Positions 28,449 to 37,618 of a stretch of DNA of 64,000 nt are shown here, in pieces. The stretch's first letter is position 1, and each line of letters opens with the position of its first letter. The DNA lies in the NCBI RefSeq assembly GCF_018327685.1, contig NZ_BNEL01000003.1, forward strand, positions 3,534,001 through 3,598,000, written 5' to 3'. The stretch is from Streptomyces sp. TS71-3. Its GTDB lineage: Bacteria; Actinomycetota; Actinomycetes; Streptomycetales; Streptomycetaceae. Both the position numbers and the translations under genes were made by a program. Below the pieces are notes generated by a model. The model was not told the origin of the DNA and searched no databases. It saw only the letters and a list, made by a program, of their open reading frames with translations.

Positions 28449-30251
28449 ATGCTTTCTCCCCCACAGGGCCCGGCGCGACCGGGCAGAGCACCTCGGACGT
28501 CCCACCGCCGCACCAGGTCGGCGGCCATGATCGGCTCGGTCCTGACCGCGGCGGCGCTCGCCCTGGTGCCGGCGCTCACCCCGGGGTCCGCACAGGCGGC
28601 CGTGCTGGCCGGCGGTGGCGACCTGGGGCCGAACGTCATCGTGTTCGACCCCTCGACGCCCAACATCCAGGGCACCCTGGACAGCATCTTCAAGAAGCAG
28701 GAGTCGGCCCAGTTCGGTGACGGCCGCTACCAGATCCTGTTCAAGCCGGGCACCTACAACGGCCTCAACGCCCAGCTCGGCTTCTACACCTCCGTCTCCG
28801 GCCTCGGCCTGTCCCCGGACTCGACCACGATCAACGGCGATGTGACGGTGGACGCGGGCTGGTTCAACGGCAACGCGACGCAGAACTTCTGGCGCAGCGC
28901 CGAGAACCTCGCCCTGAGGCCCGTGAACGGCACGGACCGCTGGGCGGTCGCCCAGGCCGCGCCGTTCCGCCGGATGCACGTCCTCGGCGGGCTGAACCTC
29001 GCCCCGAACGGCTACGGCTGGGCGAGCGGCGGCTACATCGCGGACAGCAAGATCGACGGTTCCGTGGGCCCCTACTCGCAGCAGCAGTGGTATACCCGCG
29101 ACAGCTCCGTCGGGGGCTGGGTCAACGGCGTGTGGAACATGGTCTTCTCCGGCGTGCAGGGCGCTCCGGGGCAGAGCTTCCCCAACCCGCCGTACACCAC
29201 CCTCGGGACCACGCCGATCTCCCGCGAGAAGCCGTTCCTCTACCTGGACGGCAGCACCTACAAGGTGTTCGTGCCCGCCAAGCGCACCAACGCACAGGGC
29301 GTGAGCTGGGCGAACGGCAACCCCGCGGGCAGCTCCATCCCACTGGACCAGTTCTACGTCGCCCACCCCGGCGACTCCGCGGCCACCATCAACGCCGCGC
29401 TGGCGCAGGGGCTGAACCTGCTGTTCACGCCGGGCATCTACCACGTCGACCAGACGATCAACGTCAACCGCGCCAACACCGTGGTGCTCGGCCTCGGCTA
29501 CGCCACGATCAAGCCCGACAACGGCGTGACCGCGATGAAGGTCGCGGACGTGGACGGCGTCAAGCTGGCCGGCTTCCTGCTGGACGCGGGCAGCACCAAC
29601 TCGTCCCAGCTCCTGGAGGTCGGTCCGCCGAACTCGTCGGCCGACCACTCGGCCAACCCGACGTCGGTGCAGGACGTGTTCGCCCGGGTGGGCGGTGCGG
29701 GTCAGGGTCGTGTGACGACCGCGATGACGGTCAACAGCGACGACACCCTCATCGACCACACCTGGCTGTGGCGCGCCGACCACGGCAGCGGCGTCGGCTG
29801 GGACACCAACCGGTCCGACTACGGCCTGGTGGTCAACGGCGACGACGTCCTCGCCACCGGCCTGTTCGTCGAGCACTTCAACAAGTACGACGTGCAGTGG
29901 AACGGCGAGCGCGGCAGGACGATCTTCTTCCAGAACGAGAAGGCGTACGACGCCCCCAACCAGGCCGCGGTCCAGAACGGGAACACCAAGGGGTTCGCCG
30001 CCTACAAGGTGGCCGACTCCGTCAACACGCACGAGGCCTGGGGCATGGGCAGTTACTGCAACTACACCGCCGACCCCTCGATCGTGCAGGACCACGGCTT
30101 CGAGTCGCCGAACAAGGCGAACGTGAAGTTCCACGACATCCTGGTGATCTCGCTCGGCGGGATGGGCCAGTACAACCACGTCATCAACAACACGGGATCG
30201 GCCACCTCCGGAACCAGCACCGTGCCCTCCAACGTGACGTCGTATCCGTAG
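28449..30251 (+). CDS. Secreted GH55 exo-beta-1,3-glucanase
   Basis: A 600-residue secreted enzyme of family GH55, which releases glucose from the ends of beta-1,3-glucan. The N-terminus has several Arg (HRRTRSAAMIG) before a hydrophobic stretch and an AQA cleavage site near residue 50. Two beta-helix halves follow, with the conserved GQGRVTTAMTV, HTWLWRADHG and VEHFNKYDVQWNGE stretches; the acidic residues in and after the last are candidates for catalysis. The length and order match Streptomyces laminarinases such as SacteLam55A. CAGGAG precedes the ATG. A LacI-type operator sits upstream and a strong terminator follows. Together with GH16 it should depolymerise laminarin or fungal wall glucan outside the cell. 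Confidence 0.92.
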   Translation: MLSPPQGPARPGRAPRTSHRRTRSAAMIGSVLTAAALALVPALTPGSAQAAVLAGGGDLGPNVIVFDPSTPNIQGTLDSIFKKQESAQFGDGRYQILFKPGTYNGLNAQLGFYTSVSGLGLSPDSTTINGDVTVDAGWFNGNATQNFWRSAENLALRPVNGTDRWAVAQAAPFRRMHVLGGLNLAPNGYGWASGGYIADSKIDGSVGPYSQQQWYTRDSSVGGWVNGVWNMVFSGVQGAPGQSFPNPPYTTLGTTPISREKPFLYLDGSTYKVFVPAKRTNAQGVSWANGNPAGSSIPLDQFYVAHPGDSAATINAALAQGLNLLFTPGIYHVDQTINVNRANTVVLGLGYATIKPDNGVTAMKVADVDGVKLAGFLLDAGSTNSSQLLEVGPPNSSADHSANPTSVQDVFARVGGAGQGRVTTAMTVNSDDTLIDHTWLWRADHGSGVGWDTNRSDYGLVVNGDDVLATGLFVEHFNKYDVQWNGERGRTIFFQNEKAYDAPNQAAVQNGNTKGFAAYKVADSVNTHEAWGMGSYCNYTADPSIVQDHGFESPNKANVKFHDILVISLGGMGQYNHVINNTGSATSGTSTVPSNVTSYP

Positions 30252-30301
30252 ACCGTCCCCGCACCCGGCCGGACCCCAGCGTCCCGGCACACCGTGAGAC
30301 C

Positions 30302-30333
30302 GCGGGCGCCACGGCCCAGGCCGTGGCGCCCGC
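30302..30333 (+). terminator. Terminator after the GH55 gene
   Basis: A perfect 15-bp inverted repeat (30302-30316 and 30319-30333) 50 bases past the stop. The insertion sequence begins 52 bases further on. Confidence 0.85.
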
Positions 30334-30374
30334 GCACGTCCGCTCCACGGCACCGGTCCACCCCAAGGATCCCG

Positions 30375-30384
30375 GGCCTAGGGT
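30375..30384. repeat. Target-site duplication, left copy
   Basis: GGCCTAGGGT directly before the left inverted repeat, repeated exactly at 31821-31830 after the right one. Confidence 0.9.
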
Positions 30385-31820
30385 CAATGCCGGTGACTTA
30401 GGTGTCCTGGGCTCGTTGGTTGTGGTGTGGCGAGGGTGGGGCAGGTCAAGTCGTCTGTGGGTGAGCGGTTGTCGGACCGGATCGCGATCGGGGTGTTGAC
30501 GCGTTCGTTTCCGCCGGAGCTGGTGGATGAGGTGATCGCGGAGGCCGGGCGGGGCGAGCAGCGCAATCGGCTGCTGCCGGCCCGCGTGGTCGTGTACTTC
30601 GTGCTGGCGATGTGTCTGTTCTTCGGGCAGCCGTATGAAGAGGTCGCGCGGCTGCTGGGCGAGGGGCTGGGGGACCGGAAGCGGTCCTGGCGGGTACCGA
30701 CGACTGCCGCGATCGGGCGGGCGCGTCGGCGCCTGGGCGTGCAGCCGTTGAAGATGCTGTTCGCGCGGGTGTGCTGTCCGGTGGCGGTGCCGCAGACGGC
30801 GGGTGCCTGGTATCGGCGGTGGCGCCTGGTGGCGGTGGACGGCACGACCCTGGACCTGGCGGACACCGCGGACAATGACAGCTTCTTCGGCCGCCCGGGT
30901 TCGGGGCGGGGGACGGGTGCATTCCCGCAGGCCAGGGTAGTGGCGCTGGCTGAGTGCGGGACGCACGCGGTGTTCGGCGCGGCCATCGGGCCGCTGTCGG
31001 TGAGCGAGCCGGTGCTGTCCCGGCAACTGTTCGGCGAGCTGCGGGCGGGGATGCTACTGCTGGCCGACCGGGGCTTTTACGGCTTCGAGTTGTGGCAGGC
31101 CGCCCGGGCCACGGGCGCGGACCTGCTGTGGCGGATGCGTAAAAGCGCGGCCCTGCCCGTGGTGCAGGTGCTGGCCGACGGCTCCTACCTCAGCACGATC
31201 CATGCCGAGCCGGACCGCAGGAGCCGCCGCAACCCGGTGGTGGTCCGGGTGATCGAGTACACCCTTGCCCGCACCGGCGATGCCACCGTCTACCGCCTGC
31301 TGACCACCGTGCTCGACCCTGAACAGGCACCGGCGAAGGACCTGGCCGCGCTTTACACCCAGCGGTGGGAGATCGAGACCACACTGGACGAGATCAAAAC
31401 CCACCAGCGCGGCCCGAAGCTCGTCCTACGCTCGAAGTACCCGTGGGGCGTGGAGCAGGAGATCTACGGCTTCCTCCTGGTGCATCACGCCATCCGGCAG
31501 CTGATACACCGGGCCGCCACCGGCCACGGTCTTGATCCCGACCGGCTCTCCTTCACACGCTCCCTGCGGATCGTGCGCCGCCAGGTCCCAGCCCAGGCGG
31601 CGTTTTCCCCCCGGCAGACTCGCCCGGGCGCTGACCCGCACCCTGGCTGAGATCGCCGAACGCCTGCTGCCCCCACGCCGCCACCGGGCCTGCCCCCGAG
31701 TGATCAAACGCAAGATGTCCAACTGGCGACTCAAACGGGCCGAGCACCACCACCAGACACCACCCGCACCAGACACCGTCACCATCACTCGGCGGAACAG
31801 AACCTAAGTCACCGGCATTG
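30385..31820 (+). mobile_element. IS4-family insertion sequence, 1436 bp
   Basis: A complete element. The ends are perfect 19-bp inverted repeats: CAATGCCGGTGACTTAGGT at 30385-30403 and its complement at 31802-31820. A 10-bp target duplication, GGCCTAGGGT, flanks it. It encodes one IS4-type transposase whose stop codon in the extended frame (31805-31807) lies inside the right repeat. It sits between the GH55 terminator and the secreted hydrolase gene and breaks no visible gene. Intact repeats and duplication point to a fairly recent insertion. Confidence 0.95.
30427..31807 (+). pseudogene. IS4-family transposase, frameshifted near its C-terminus
   Basis: The first frame (GTG at 30427 to stop at 31648-31650) encodes 407 residues of a DDE transposase: VAVDGTTLDLADT with the first Asp, ADRGFYGFELW with the second, and YTQRWEIETTLDEIK with the Glu. 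After residue about 395 the reading changes to sequence unlike the family. The usual C-terminal tail (TLAEIAERLLPPRR, VIKRKMSNWRLKR) continues in the +1 frame to 31807. The switch lies at TTTTCCCCCC (31603-31612). This is either a one-base insertion or a programmed +1 slip on the C run; the catalytic core is intact either way. Confidence 0.85.
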
Positions 31821-31830
31821 GGCCTAGGGT
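31821..31830. repeat. Target-site duplication, right copy
   Basis: GGCCTAGGGT directly after the right inverted repeat, identical to 30375-30384. Confidence 0.9.
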
Positions 31831-31988
31831 GCCTGACTCCGGCCCACGTCCGGCCTACGGTGCCGGACACCACTTCCGCCGCGGCCGCTGTGTACCGCGC
31901 ACCCGTGCCCCCGCGGCGGAGGGCGCCCGTAACCTCCCCACGCGTACGCCGCGCGCCCCACCGCGCCCACCGGCTCCGGAGGTTGCCC

Positions 31989-33464
31989 ATGAACGCCGTA
32001 CCGAGGAGAGCCGAGGCCCCCGGCCTCGCCCGCCCGAACCGCCCGCGCCGCGCCCGTGCCCTGCGCCCGGGCGCCGCGGCGACCCTGGGAGCGGTCGCCC
32101 TGCTGGCCGTCACCGCGGCGTCGCCGGCACCCGCGGGCCCCGCTCAGCCCGGGCCGGCCGCGCACTGCGGGGCGGGCGCGCCGCTCCACGTGCCGGCCGC
32201 CGAACGCGCCCAGAGCGCCTGCCTGGACGACCTGACCACGCGCGGCACCGTCGCCTCGGGCCACACCGTCGAGGCCGACTGGGCCGGACTCACCCCGGCG
32301 GGCCTGCCGGTGCCGGACGCGGTTCCCGGCGTCCAGATCGACGGCTACTTCCCCGACACCTCGGCCACCAACACCCACCACGGCTGGGACCACGACGCGC
32401 AGTTCGTCATCCGGCTGCCCGACCACTGGAACGGCGGACTCGTCGTCAGCGGTGCGCCGGGCACCCGCGCCCAGTACGCGAACGACCGGGCCATCGGCGA
32501 CTGGGTACTGGCACGCGGCTACGCGTTCGCCGCCACCGACAAGGGCAACACCGGCGCCGCCTTCTACCGCGACGGGGACACCCCGGGCGACGCGATCGCG
32601 GAGTGGAACGCACGGGTCACCCAACTCACCAGGGCCGCCGGCGCGGTGACGCAGGAGCGCTACCACCGACCGCTGCGCCGCACCCTGGTGACCGGACTGT
32701 CGAACGGCGGCTACCTGGTCCGCTGGCAGCTGGAGAACCATCCTGAGCTGTACGACGGCGGCGTCGACTGGGAGGGCACGCTGTGGCGCACCGGCGGCCC
32801 GAACCTGCTCACCTTCCTGCCGCCGGCCCTGCGCGCCTACCCCGGCTACGCGGCCGGCGGCCCGGACGCCGCCGGCGCACACCGCGCGATGCTCGCCGCA
32901 GGCTTCCCCGCGGGATCCGAGTTCCTCTGGCCGTTCTACTACCAGACCTACTGGGACCTGACCCAGCGCACCTACCGCGAGGAGCTGGACCCCGGCTACG
33001 ACGGCGCACAGCAGGCCGGCACCCCCTTCTGCGCACCCGGCAGCGGACCGGGCTGCGACACCGACTACGACTACGCGGCACGCCCCGCCGAGGTGCGGCG
33101 GGCGGTGGCGAAGACCGCCCTGACCGGCCGTATCGGCAAGCCGCTGATCAGCCTCCAGGGCACCTACGACGTGCTGCTGCCGATCAGCCGCACCGGTGAC
33201 ACCTACGCACGGATGGTCCATGAGGCGGGGCGCGACGGACTCTTCCGCTACTACCGCGTCGCCGGGGGCTCCCATGTGGACGGGCTCTTCGACACGTTCC
33301 CCGACCGGTTGAGGCCGCTGACGCCCTGCCACCGCAGTGCGTTCCGGGCGCTGGAGTCATGGCTCGACGACGGGCGGCGGCCACCGGCCGGCCACACCGT
33401 GCCCATGCCCCGGCACGCGGATCCGGAGCGGCTGGTGACCGACTGCCCGCTCACCACCGGGTGA
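31989..33464 (+). CDS. Secreted alpha/beta-hydrolase (tannase or oligomer-esterase-like)
   Basis: A 491-residue secreted hydrolase. A long Arg-rich N-terminus is followed by a hydrophobic segment (GAVALLAVTAASPAPAG). The likely nucleophile Ser is in TGLSNGGYLVRW, the Asp in LQGTYDVLLP and the His in GGSHVDGLF, giving a full catalytic triad. Four Cys in the last third may form disulfides. The overall pattern resembles secreted esterases related to tannase, feruloyl esterase or 3-hydroxybutyrate-oligomer hydrolase; I cannot choose among them. The ATG has GGAGG six bases upstream. It begins 160 bases after the insertion sequence. Confidence 0.75.
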   Translation: MNAVPRRAEAPGLARPNRPRRARALRPGAAATLGAVALLAVTAASPAPAGPAQPGPAAHCGAGAPLHVPAAERAQSACLDDLTTRGTVASGHTVEADWAGLTPAGLPVPDAVPGVQIDGYFPDTSATNTHHGWDHDAQFVIRLPDHWNGGLVVSGAPGTRAQYANDRAIGDWVLARGYAFAATDKGNTGAAFYRDGDTPGDAIAEWNARVTQLTRAAGAVTQERYHRPLRRTLVTGLSNGGYLVRWQLENHPELYDGGVDWEGTLWRTGGPNLLTFLPPALRAYPGYAAGGPDAAGAHRAMLAAGFPAGSEFLWPFYYQTYWDLTQRTYREELDPGYDGAQQAGTPFCAPGSGPGCDTDYDYAARPAEVRRAVAKTALTGRIGKPLISLQGTYDVLLPISRTGDTYARMVHEAGRDGLFRYYRVAGGSHVDGLFDTFPDRLRPLTPCHRSAFRALESWLDDGRRPPAGHTVPMPRHADPERLVTDCPLTTG

Positions 33465-33534
33465 CCGCGGACCGCCGGTCCCGTGCCACGCGGCCGTGCT
33501 CGCCCCGGTGCGCCGCCGGGGCGGACCGGCCGGC

Positions 33535-34242
33535 TCAGGCGCCCGCGGCCCCGCCGGACGCCGTGTCCCCGTCGGCCGTGGACGCCGTACCGCCCGCCGG
33601 CTCGACGGACGAGTAGAACACCGACTTCTGCTGCTTCGAGCGGTGCGCCTGGCCCTTGGCGACCAGTGCCTCAAGGGTGTTGCGCACCACCGTGGGGCTG
33701 ACCTCGCGCTCGGGGTGCTGCTCGGAGAGGGCGGTGGTGACCTCCGCGGCCGAGCGGGGCTGGCCGTGTCCGGAGAGCAGGGAGCTGACCACCTCGCGCA
33801 GGGTGGGCGTGCCCGCCCCCCTCCTGCTCCTGCGGCCCGAGCGCTCCTTGCCGCCGTCGGCCGCGGCCTTCGCCCCCCGGCCGGACCTGCCGCCCGCGCC
33901 CTGCTTGGCCGACTTCGTGCCACGGCCGCCCTTCGGGCCCTTCTCCTCCGCGCCGTCACGGGGCTTGCGGGCCCGGGGCAGGCGGGCCCGGGAGGGGGCG
34001 CCCGCGGTCGCGGTGTCACTCGTGAGGGTGCCGGGAACCGTCCCCGGGGGGTCCGTCGCGAGTGCCTGCTGCATGCTGAGTAGGAGGGCGTGATCACGCT
34101 CCAGTTCACCCAGTTTGCTCTGCAGGGTGCCGATCTCCGAAGCGATACGTTCCTGCTCCCTGGCGTTGCTCTCCAGGTCCGCGGTCACCTGGGCGGCGTA
34201 CTGGGTTTTGAGGTTGGTGTGGTCCGAAGCATTGTCCGGCAT
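33535..34242 (-). CDS. Coiled-coil / winged-helix protein with basic linker
   Basis: A 235-residue protein with three parts. Residues 10-70 are a predicted coiled coil (QVTADLESNAREQERIASEI and following heptads). Residues 90-150 are a Lys/Arg/Gly/Ala-rich, histone-H1-like linker. Residues 150-220 look like a winged helix (LREVVSSLLSGHGQPRSAAEVTTAL, VRNTLEALVAKGQAHR). The ATG at 34242 (MPDNASDH) is chosen because the longer frame upstream looks non-coding. It probably binds DNA, as a regulator or nucleoid-type protein; no ligand domain is seen. It stands alone, convergent with the hydrolase. Confidence 0.7.
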   Translation of the reverse strand: MPDNASDHTNLKTQYAAQVTADLESNAREQERIASEIGTLQSKLGELERDHALLLSMQQALATDPPGTVPGTLTSDTATAGAPSRARLPRARKPRDGAEEKGPKGGRGTKSAKQGAGGRSGRGAKAAADGGKERSGRRSRRGAGTPTLREVVSSLLSGHGQPRSAAEVTTALSEQHPEREVSPTVVRNTLEALVAKGQAHRSKQQKSVFYSSVEPAGGTASTADGDTASGGAAGA

Positions 34243-34592
34243 GGAGTCCCCGCTCTCTCGAATCGCGTGTACGTGTGTGGTGCCGGATGCTACCCACATC
34301 GGGCGAGTGGTACCGACACCGTCAGATCTCTCGTACTGCGCGGGACACGCGTGTGCGGCCATTCTGCCGGGGAAGACACCACCAACGAGTGGTTCATGTT
34401 GCACCTAAAGAGTGGTGCCTCACCCTTGACCTGAGGGTGAAGGAGCGGCCACGGCCGGGGCTTTACCGCCCCCGCCGACGGTGTCGTGCGGTGTGCCCGT
34501 CGGACGCCTCCGGCTTCAGCCCTCCGGCCTCAACCCTCCGGTCTCGGACGGCCTTCCGGCCTTGGCCCTCCGGCCTCGGACGACCTCAGGCG

Positions 34593-35399
34593 TCAGCCGG
34601 CCGTGCCCGTCTGACGGAGTGTCGTCGCCATCTCGGGGGCGCGGTCGAGGACGATGCCGAAGTGCGTCCGGTAGGCGTCCAGCACCTCGGCTTCCGAGGT
34701 CAGCTCGACCGTCCCGCGCTGCCCGTCCGCGGTGCGGGTGAGTTGCCTGCCGCTCAGGGTGATCCGGCCGTCTCGGGTGAGCATCGAGCACACGAGCGAG
34801 CGGGTGAAGTGCGAGTCGGGCGAGGTGCGGTGGTACCAGGCTCCCGCGGTGAAGTCGGCCAGCACGCGGGGGCGCTGCTCCATCAGGTACTGCGGTGTGC
34901 CGTCCCGGGACACGTCGAGGTCGCCCTCCCCGGTCCGGGTGAGCACGAAGGTGCCGCCGGGGTCGTGCTGCTCGGTGCCGAGAGCGCCCAGGTCCAGGGG
35001 CAGGTGGCTGTTGGTGCCGAACCCCACGTCCGCGATCCACTCCCCGCCGCCGGCGGTGGCCACCCGCAGGGCCATGTGGTCGTAGGGAATGCCGAGCCGG
35101 CCGCCCTCGCCGTGCACCCGCGCCTGGAGCGTCGTCACCTCGAACCCCAGGGATCCCAGCAGCGCTCCGAACGCGCCGTTGAGTTCGTAGCAGAACCCGC
35201 CGCGGCGCCGGGCGACCACCTTGTCGACCAGCGCGTCCTCGGTGAGTTCGATGTGCTCTGCCAGGTGGATGGAGAGGTTCTCGAAGGGCACGCTGCGCAG
35301 GTGGGCGAGGTGCAGGGTGCGCAGCGCCTGCGCGGTGGGGGCCGGGGGGCGCTCCACTCCGATACGGCGCAGGTACTCGTCGGTCTGTGCGGCGTCCAT
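34593..35399 (-). CDS. nat: Arylamine N-acetyltransferase
   Basis: A 268-residue NAT-family enzyme that moves acetyl from acetyl-CoA to arylamines, hydrazines or aryl intermediates. The catalytic triad is clear: Cys in RRGGFCYELN (about residue 70), His in PYDHMAL and Asp in WIADVGFG. The ATG at 35399 fits the family's usual start; no strong ribosome site is seen. It is divergent from the nitronate monooxygenase gene at 35564. Outside natural-product clusters such genes are usually detoxification enzymes. Confidence 0.92.
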   Translation of the reverse strand: MDAAQTDEYLRRIGVERPPAPTAQALRTLHLAHLRSVPFENLSIHLAEHIELTEDALVDKVVARRRGGFCYELNGAFGALLGSLGFEVTTLQARVHGEGGRLGIPYDHMALRVATAGGGEWIADVGFGTNSHLPLDLGALGTEQHDPGGTFVLTRTGEGDLDVSRDGTPQYLMEQRPRVLADFTAGAWYHRTSPDSHFTRSLVCSMLTRDGRITLSGRQLTRTADGQRGTVELTSEAEVLDAYRTHFGIVLDRAPEMATTLRQTGTAG

Positions 35400-35563
35400 G
35401 GGGCAAGTGTGCGGGGCGCGGGGCGCCGACGGCCATGGATCCGGTACGGACGCCGCCGCCCGGCACCGCGACGCGGGGCGGCGGTGTGAGCGGGAGACGG
35501 CGATGTGGTGCGGGGGGCGGGCCCTGAAGTCCAGGTCCGCGCGGCGCGGGTGATGATGGGGCC

Positions 35564-36532
35564 ATGGCATGGCAGACGGCGTTGACGGAGTTGTTCGGGA
35601 TCGAGTGTCCGGTGGTGTCCGCACCGATGGGCGGCAGCGCGGGCGGCGTGCTGGCGACCGCGGTGTCCCGCGGTGGGGGCCTCGGGATGGTGGGTGGCGG
35701 CGGCAGCGAGCCCGACTGGCTGGAGCGCGAACTCTCCCTGGTCACCGCGGAGACCACCCGGCCCTGGGGCGTGGGCTTCCTCAGCTGGGCCGACGATGTG
35801 GACGCCGTCGTCCGGGCCCTTGCCTTCCGGCCGTCCGCGGTGATGCTGTCCTTCGGCGATCCGAAGCCGCTCGCCGCGCCCGTGCGCGACGCCGGAGTGC
35901 CGCTGATCGTGCAGGTCACCACTCTGGCCGAGGCGGAGCAGGCGCTCGACGCGGGCGCGGACGTGCTCGTGGCGCAGGGCACGGAGGCCGGTGGGCACGG
36001 TGGCGGCCGGTCGGTGCTGCCGTTCGTGCCCGCGGTCGTCGACGCGGCCGGGGCGACACCGGTTCTGGCGGCCGGCGGCATCGCGGACGGCCGCGGGGTG
36101 GCCGCCGCGCTGTGTCTGGGGGCGGCCGGGGCACTGATGGGCACCCGCTTCCAGGCCAGCCGGGAGGCATTGGTGCCGGCGGAGGTCCTCAAGGCGCTGG
36201 TCGAGGGCGGCAGCGAGGACACCGAGCGCAGCCGGGTGCTGGACATCGCGCGCGGCGCCCGGTGGCCCGCGCGGTACACCGCACGGACCCTCCGCAACGC
36301 CTTCCTGGACCGCTGGCGCGACCGGGAGGGCGAGCTCGCCGGTGACACCGCCGCACGGGCGGAGTACCGGACGGCCGTCGCACGCGGCGAGATCCCGGCC
36401 GTGCCGGTCTGGGCGGGCGAGGCCCTGGACCTGATCAACGACATCGACTCCGCTACCGACATCGTCGCGCAGGTGTCCGCGGAGGCGGCCGAGGCGCTCA
36501 CCGCGGCGCGGCGCGCGCTCACGGCGGCCTGA
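35564..36532 (+). CDS. Nitronate monooxygenase-family FMN enzyme
   Basis: A 322-residue TIM-barrel flavoprotein of the 2-nitropropane dioxygenase family, which oxidises alkyl nitronates with FMN. VVSAPMGGSAGG near residue 18, the GTEAGGHGGG phosphate loop with the catalytic-site His near 145, and AAGGIADGRGVAAAL are visible. It has the usual length and no signal peptide. It is divergent from nat with a 164-base gap. Confidence 0.88.
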   Translation: MAWQTALTELFGIECPVVSAPMGGSAGGVLATAVSRGGGLGMVGGGGSEPDWLERELSLVTAETTRPWGVGFLSWADDVDAVVRALAFRPSAVMLSFGDPKPLAAPVRDAGVPLIVQVTTLAEAEQALDAGADVLVAQGTEAGGHGGGRSVLPFVPAVVDAAGATPVLAAGGIADGRGVAAALCLGAAGALMGTRFQASREALVPAEVLKALVEGGSEDTERSRVLDIARGARWPARYTARTLRNAFLDRWRDREGELAGDTAARAEYRTAVARGEIPAVPVWAGEALDLINDIDSATDIVAQVSAEAAEALTAARRALTAA

Positions 36533-36653
36533 CGGCGGTGCCGGTGCGGGGACCAACACCGCCGACGCCTGCGTCCCGTTCGCGCCCGCATCCGTGCCCT
36601 GCGCGGGCGCCGCGGTGCACACCCGTACGGCGGCGGCGTCCGCGTGGGCACCG

Positions 36654-36696
36654 CGCGAAGGGCCGGGGACCCTTGCGGTTCCCACGGCCCTTCGCG
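36654..36696. terminator. Bidirectional terminator between nitronate monooxygenase and GH19
   Basis: A perfect 12-bp stem, CGCGAAGGGCCG (36654-36665) and CGGCCCTTCGCG (36685-36696), lies between two convergent genes. Further pairing (GGGA/TCCC) extends it inward. Confidence 0.8.
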
Positions 36697-36743
36697 GCGG
36701 GGTCACACGGTGGGACCCGCACGGGCCCGACGCGTGTGCCCGC

Positions 36744-37475
36744 TCAGCAGCTGAGGTTGCCGCCGGGCTCGACGCCCAGGATCTGCGCGAACTTGGTGTA
36801 GTTGTTGATGCGGTCCTGGACCTGGCCGGGGTTCGCGCCGTTGCACTCCAGGCTGCCGTTGATGCTGCGGATGGTCTCCCCGAAGCCGGCGCCGTTCACC
36901 ATGGCGTTGTGCGGGGTCATCGTCCCGGGGCCGGTCTGGGTGTTCCAGTACCACAGCCCGGTCTTCCAGGACACCGCCGCGTCGTTCTGCACCAGGTCGG
37001 GGTTGTCCAGCAGGTCGATGCCGAGCGCGTCACCCGCGGCCTTGTAGTTGAAGTTCCAGCTGAGCTGGATCGGACCGCGCCCGTAGTACTTGTCGTTGCC
37101 CGCGGGGCAGCCGTAGGGCTGCGACGTGTCGCAGTAGTGGGGGTAGTTGGCCGTGTTCTGCTCGACCACGTAGACGAGGCCGCCGGTCTCGTGGCCGACG
37201 TTGGCCAGGAACGCGGCGGCTTCCTGCTTCTGCACGGTGGCGCTGCCCGCGTGCGCGAACTCCGGGTAGGCGCTGAGGGCGTCGGTCAGGCCCTGGTACG
37301 TGTAGAAGCCGTTCCGGTTCGGGAACATGCTGTTGAACTGGGACTCGCTCACCACGAAGTCGGCCCTGACCGACGCGTTGCGAGCGGAGGCCGTCGGCGC
37401 CAGGGTCAGCACCGAGAGCGTCACCGCGGACACGGATGCGACCGCGGTCAGCAGTCCGATCATGCGCTTTCGCAC
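36744..37475 (-). CDS. Secreted GH19 chitinase
   Basis: A 243-residue secreted chitinase with only the catalytic domain. The signal peptide (MIGLLTAVASVSAVTLSVL) ends near residue 32. The acid Glu is in VGHETGG (about 96), the base Glu in VYVVEQN (about 105), and YYGRGPIQLSWNFNY is present. The GTG at 37475 is chosen because AGGAG lies eight bases upstream. It follows the AA10 monooxygenase gene on the same strand after 143 bases that include a hairpin. Without a binding module it resembles the small Streptomyces GH19 enzymes (ChiF/ChiG type) of chitin or fungal-wall attack. Confidence 0.93.
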   Translation of the reverse strand: MRKRMIGLLTAVASVSAVTLSVLTLAPTASARNASVRADFVVSESQFNSMFPNRNGFYTYQGLTDALSAYPEFAHAGSATVQKQEAAAFLANVGHETGGLVYVVEQNTANYPHYCDTSQPYGCPAGNDKYYGRGPIQLSWNFNYKAAGDALGIDLLDNPDLVQNDAAVSWKTGLWYWNTQTGPGTMTPHNAMVNGAGFGETIRSINGSLECNGANPGQVQDRINNYTKFAQILGVEPGGNLSC

Positions 37476-37556
37476 GATGGTCACTCCTGCCTGCCGCCCG
37501 GAGCGGGCGGCGCTGTGCGTGTGGGGGGTTGGGTGGTGCGGACGTGCGTGTGCGTG

Positions 37557-37598
37557 CACCGGGCACCGTGCCGGCGGTGCCGGACGCGGTGCCCGGTG
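37557..37598 (-). terminator. Hairpin after the AA10 gene
   Basis: A perfect 12-bp stem, CACCGGGCACCG (37557-37568) and CGGTGCCCGGTG (37587-37598), just past the AA10 stop. It suggests that GH19 is read through only partly or has its own promoter. Confidence 0.65.
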
Positions 37599-37618
37599 GT
37601 GGAGCGCAGGGGGACGTC

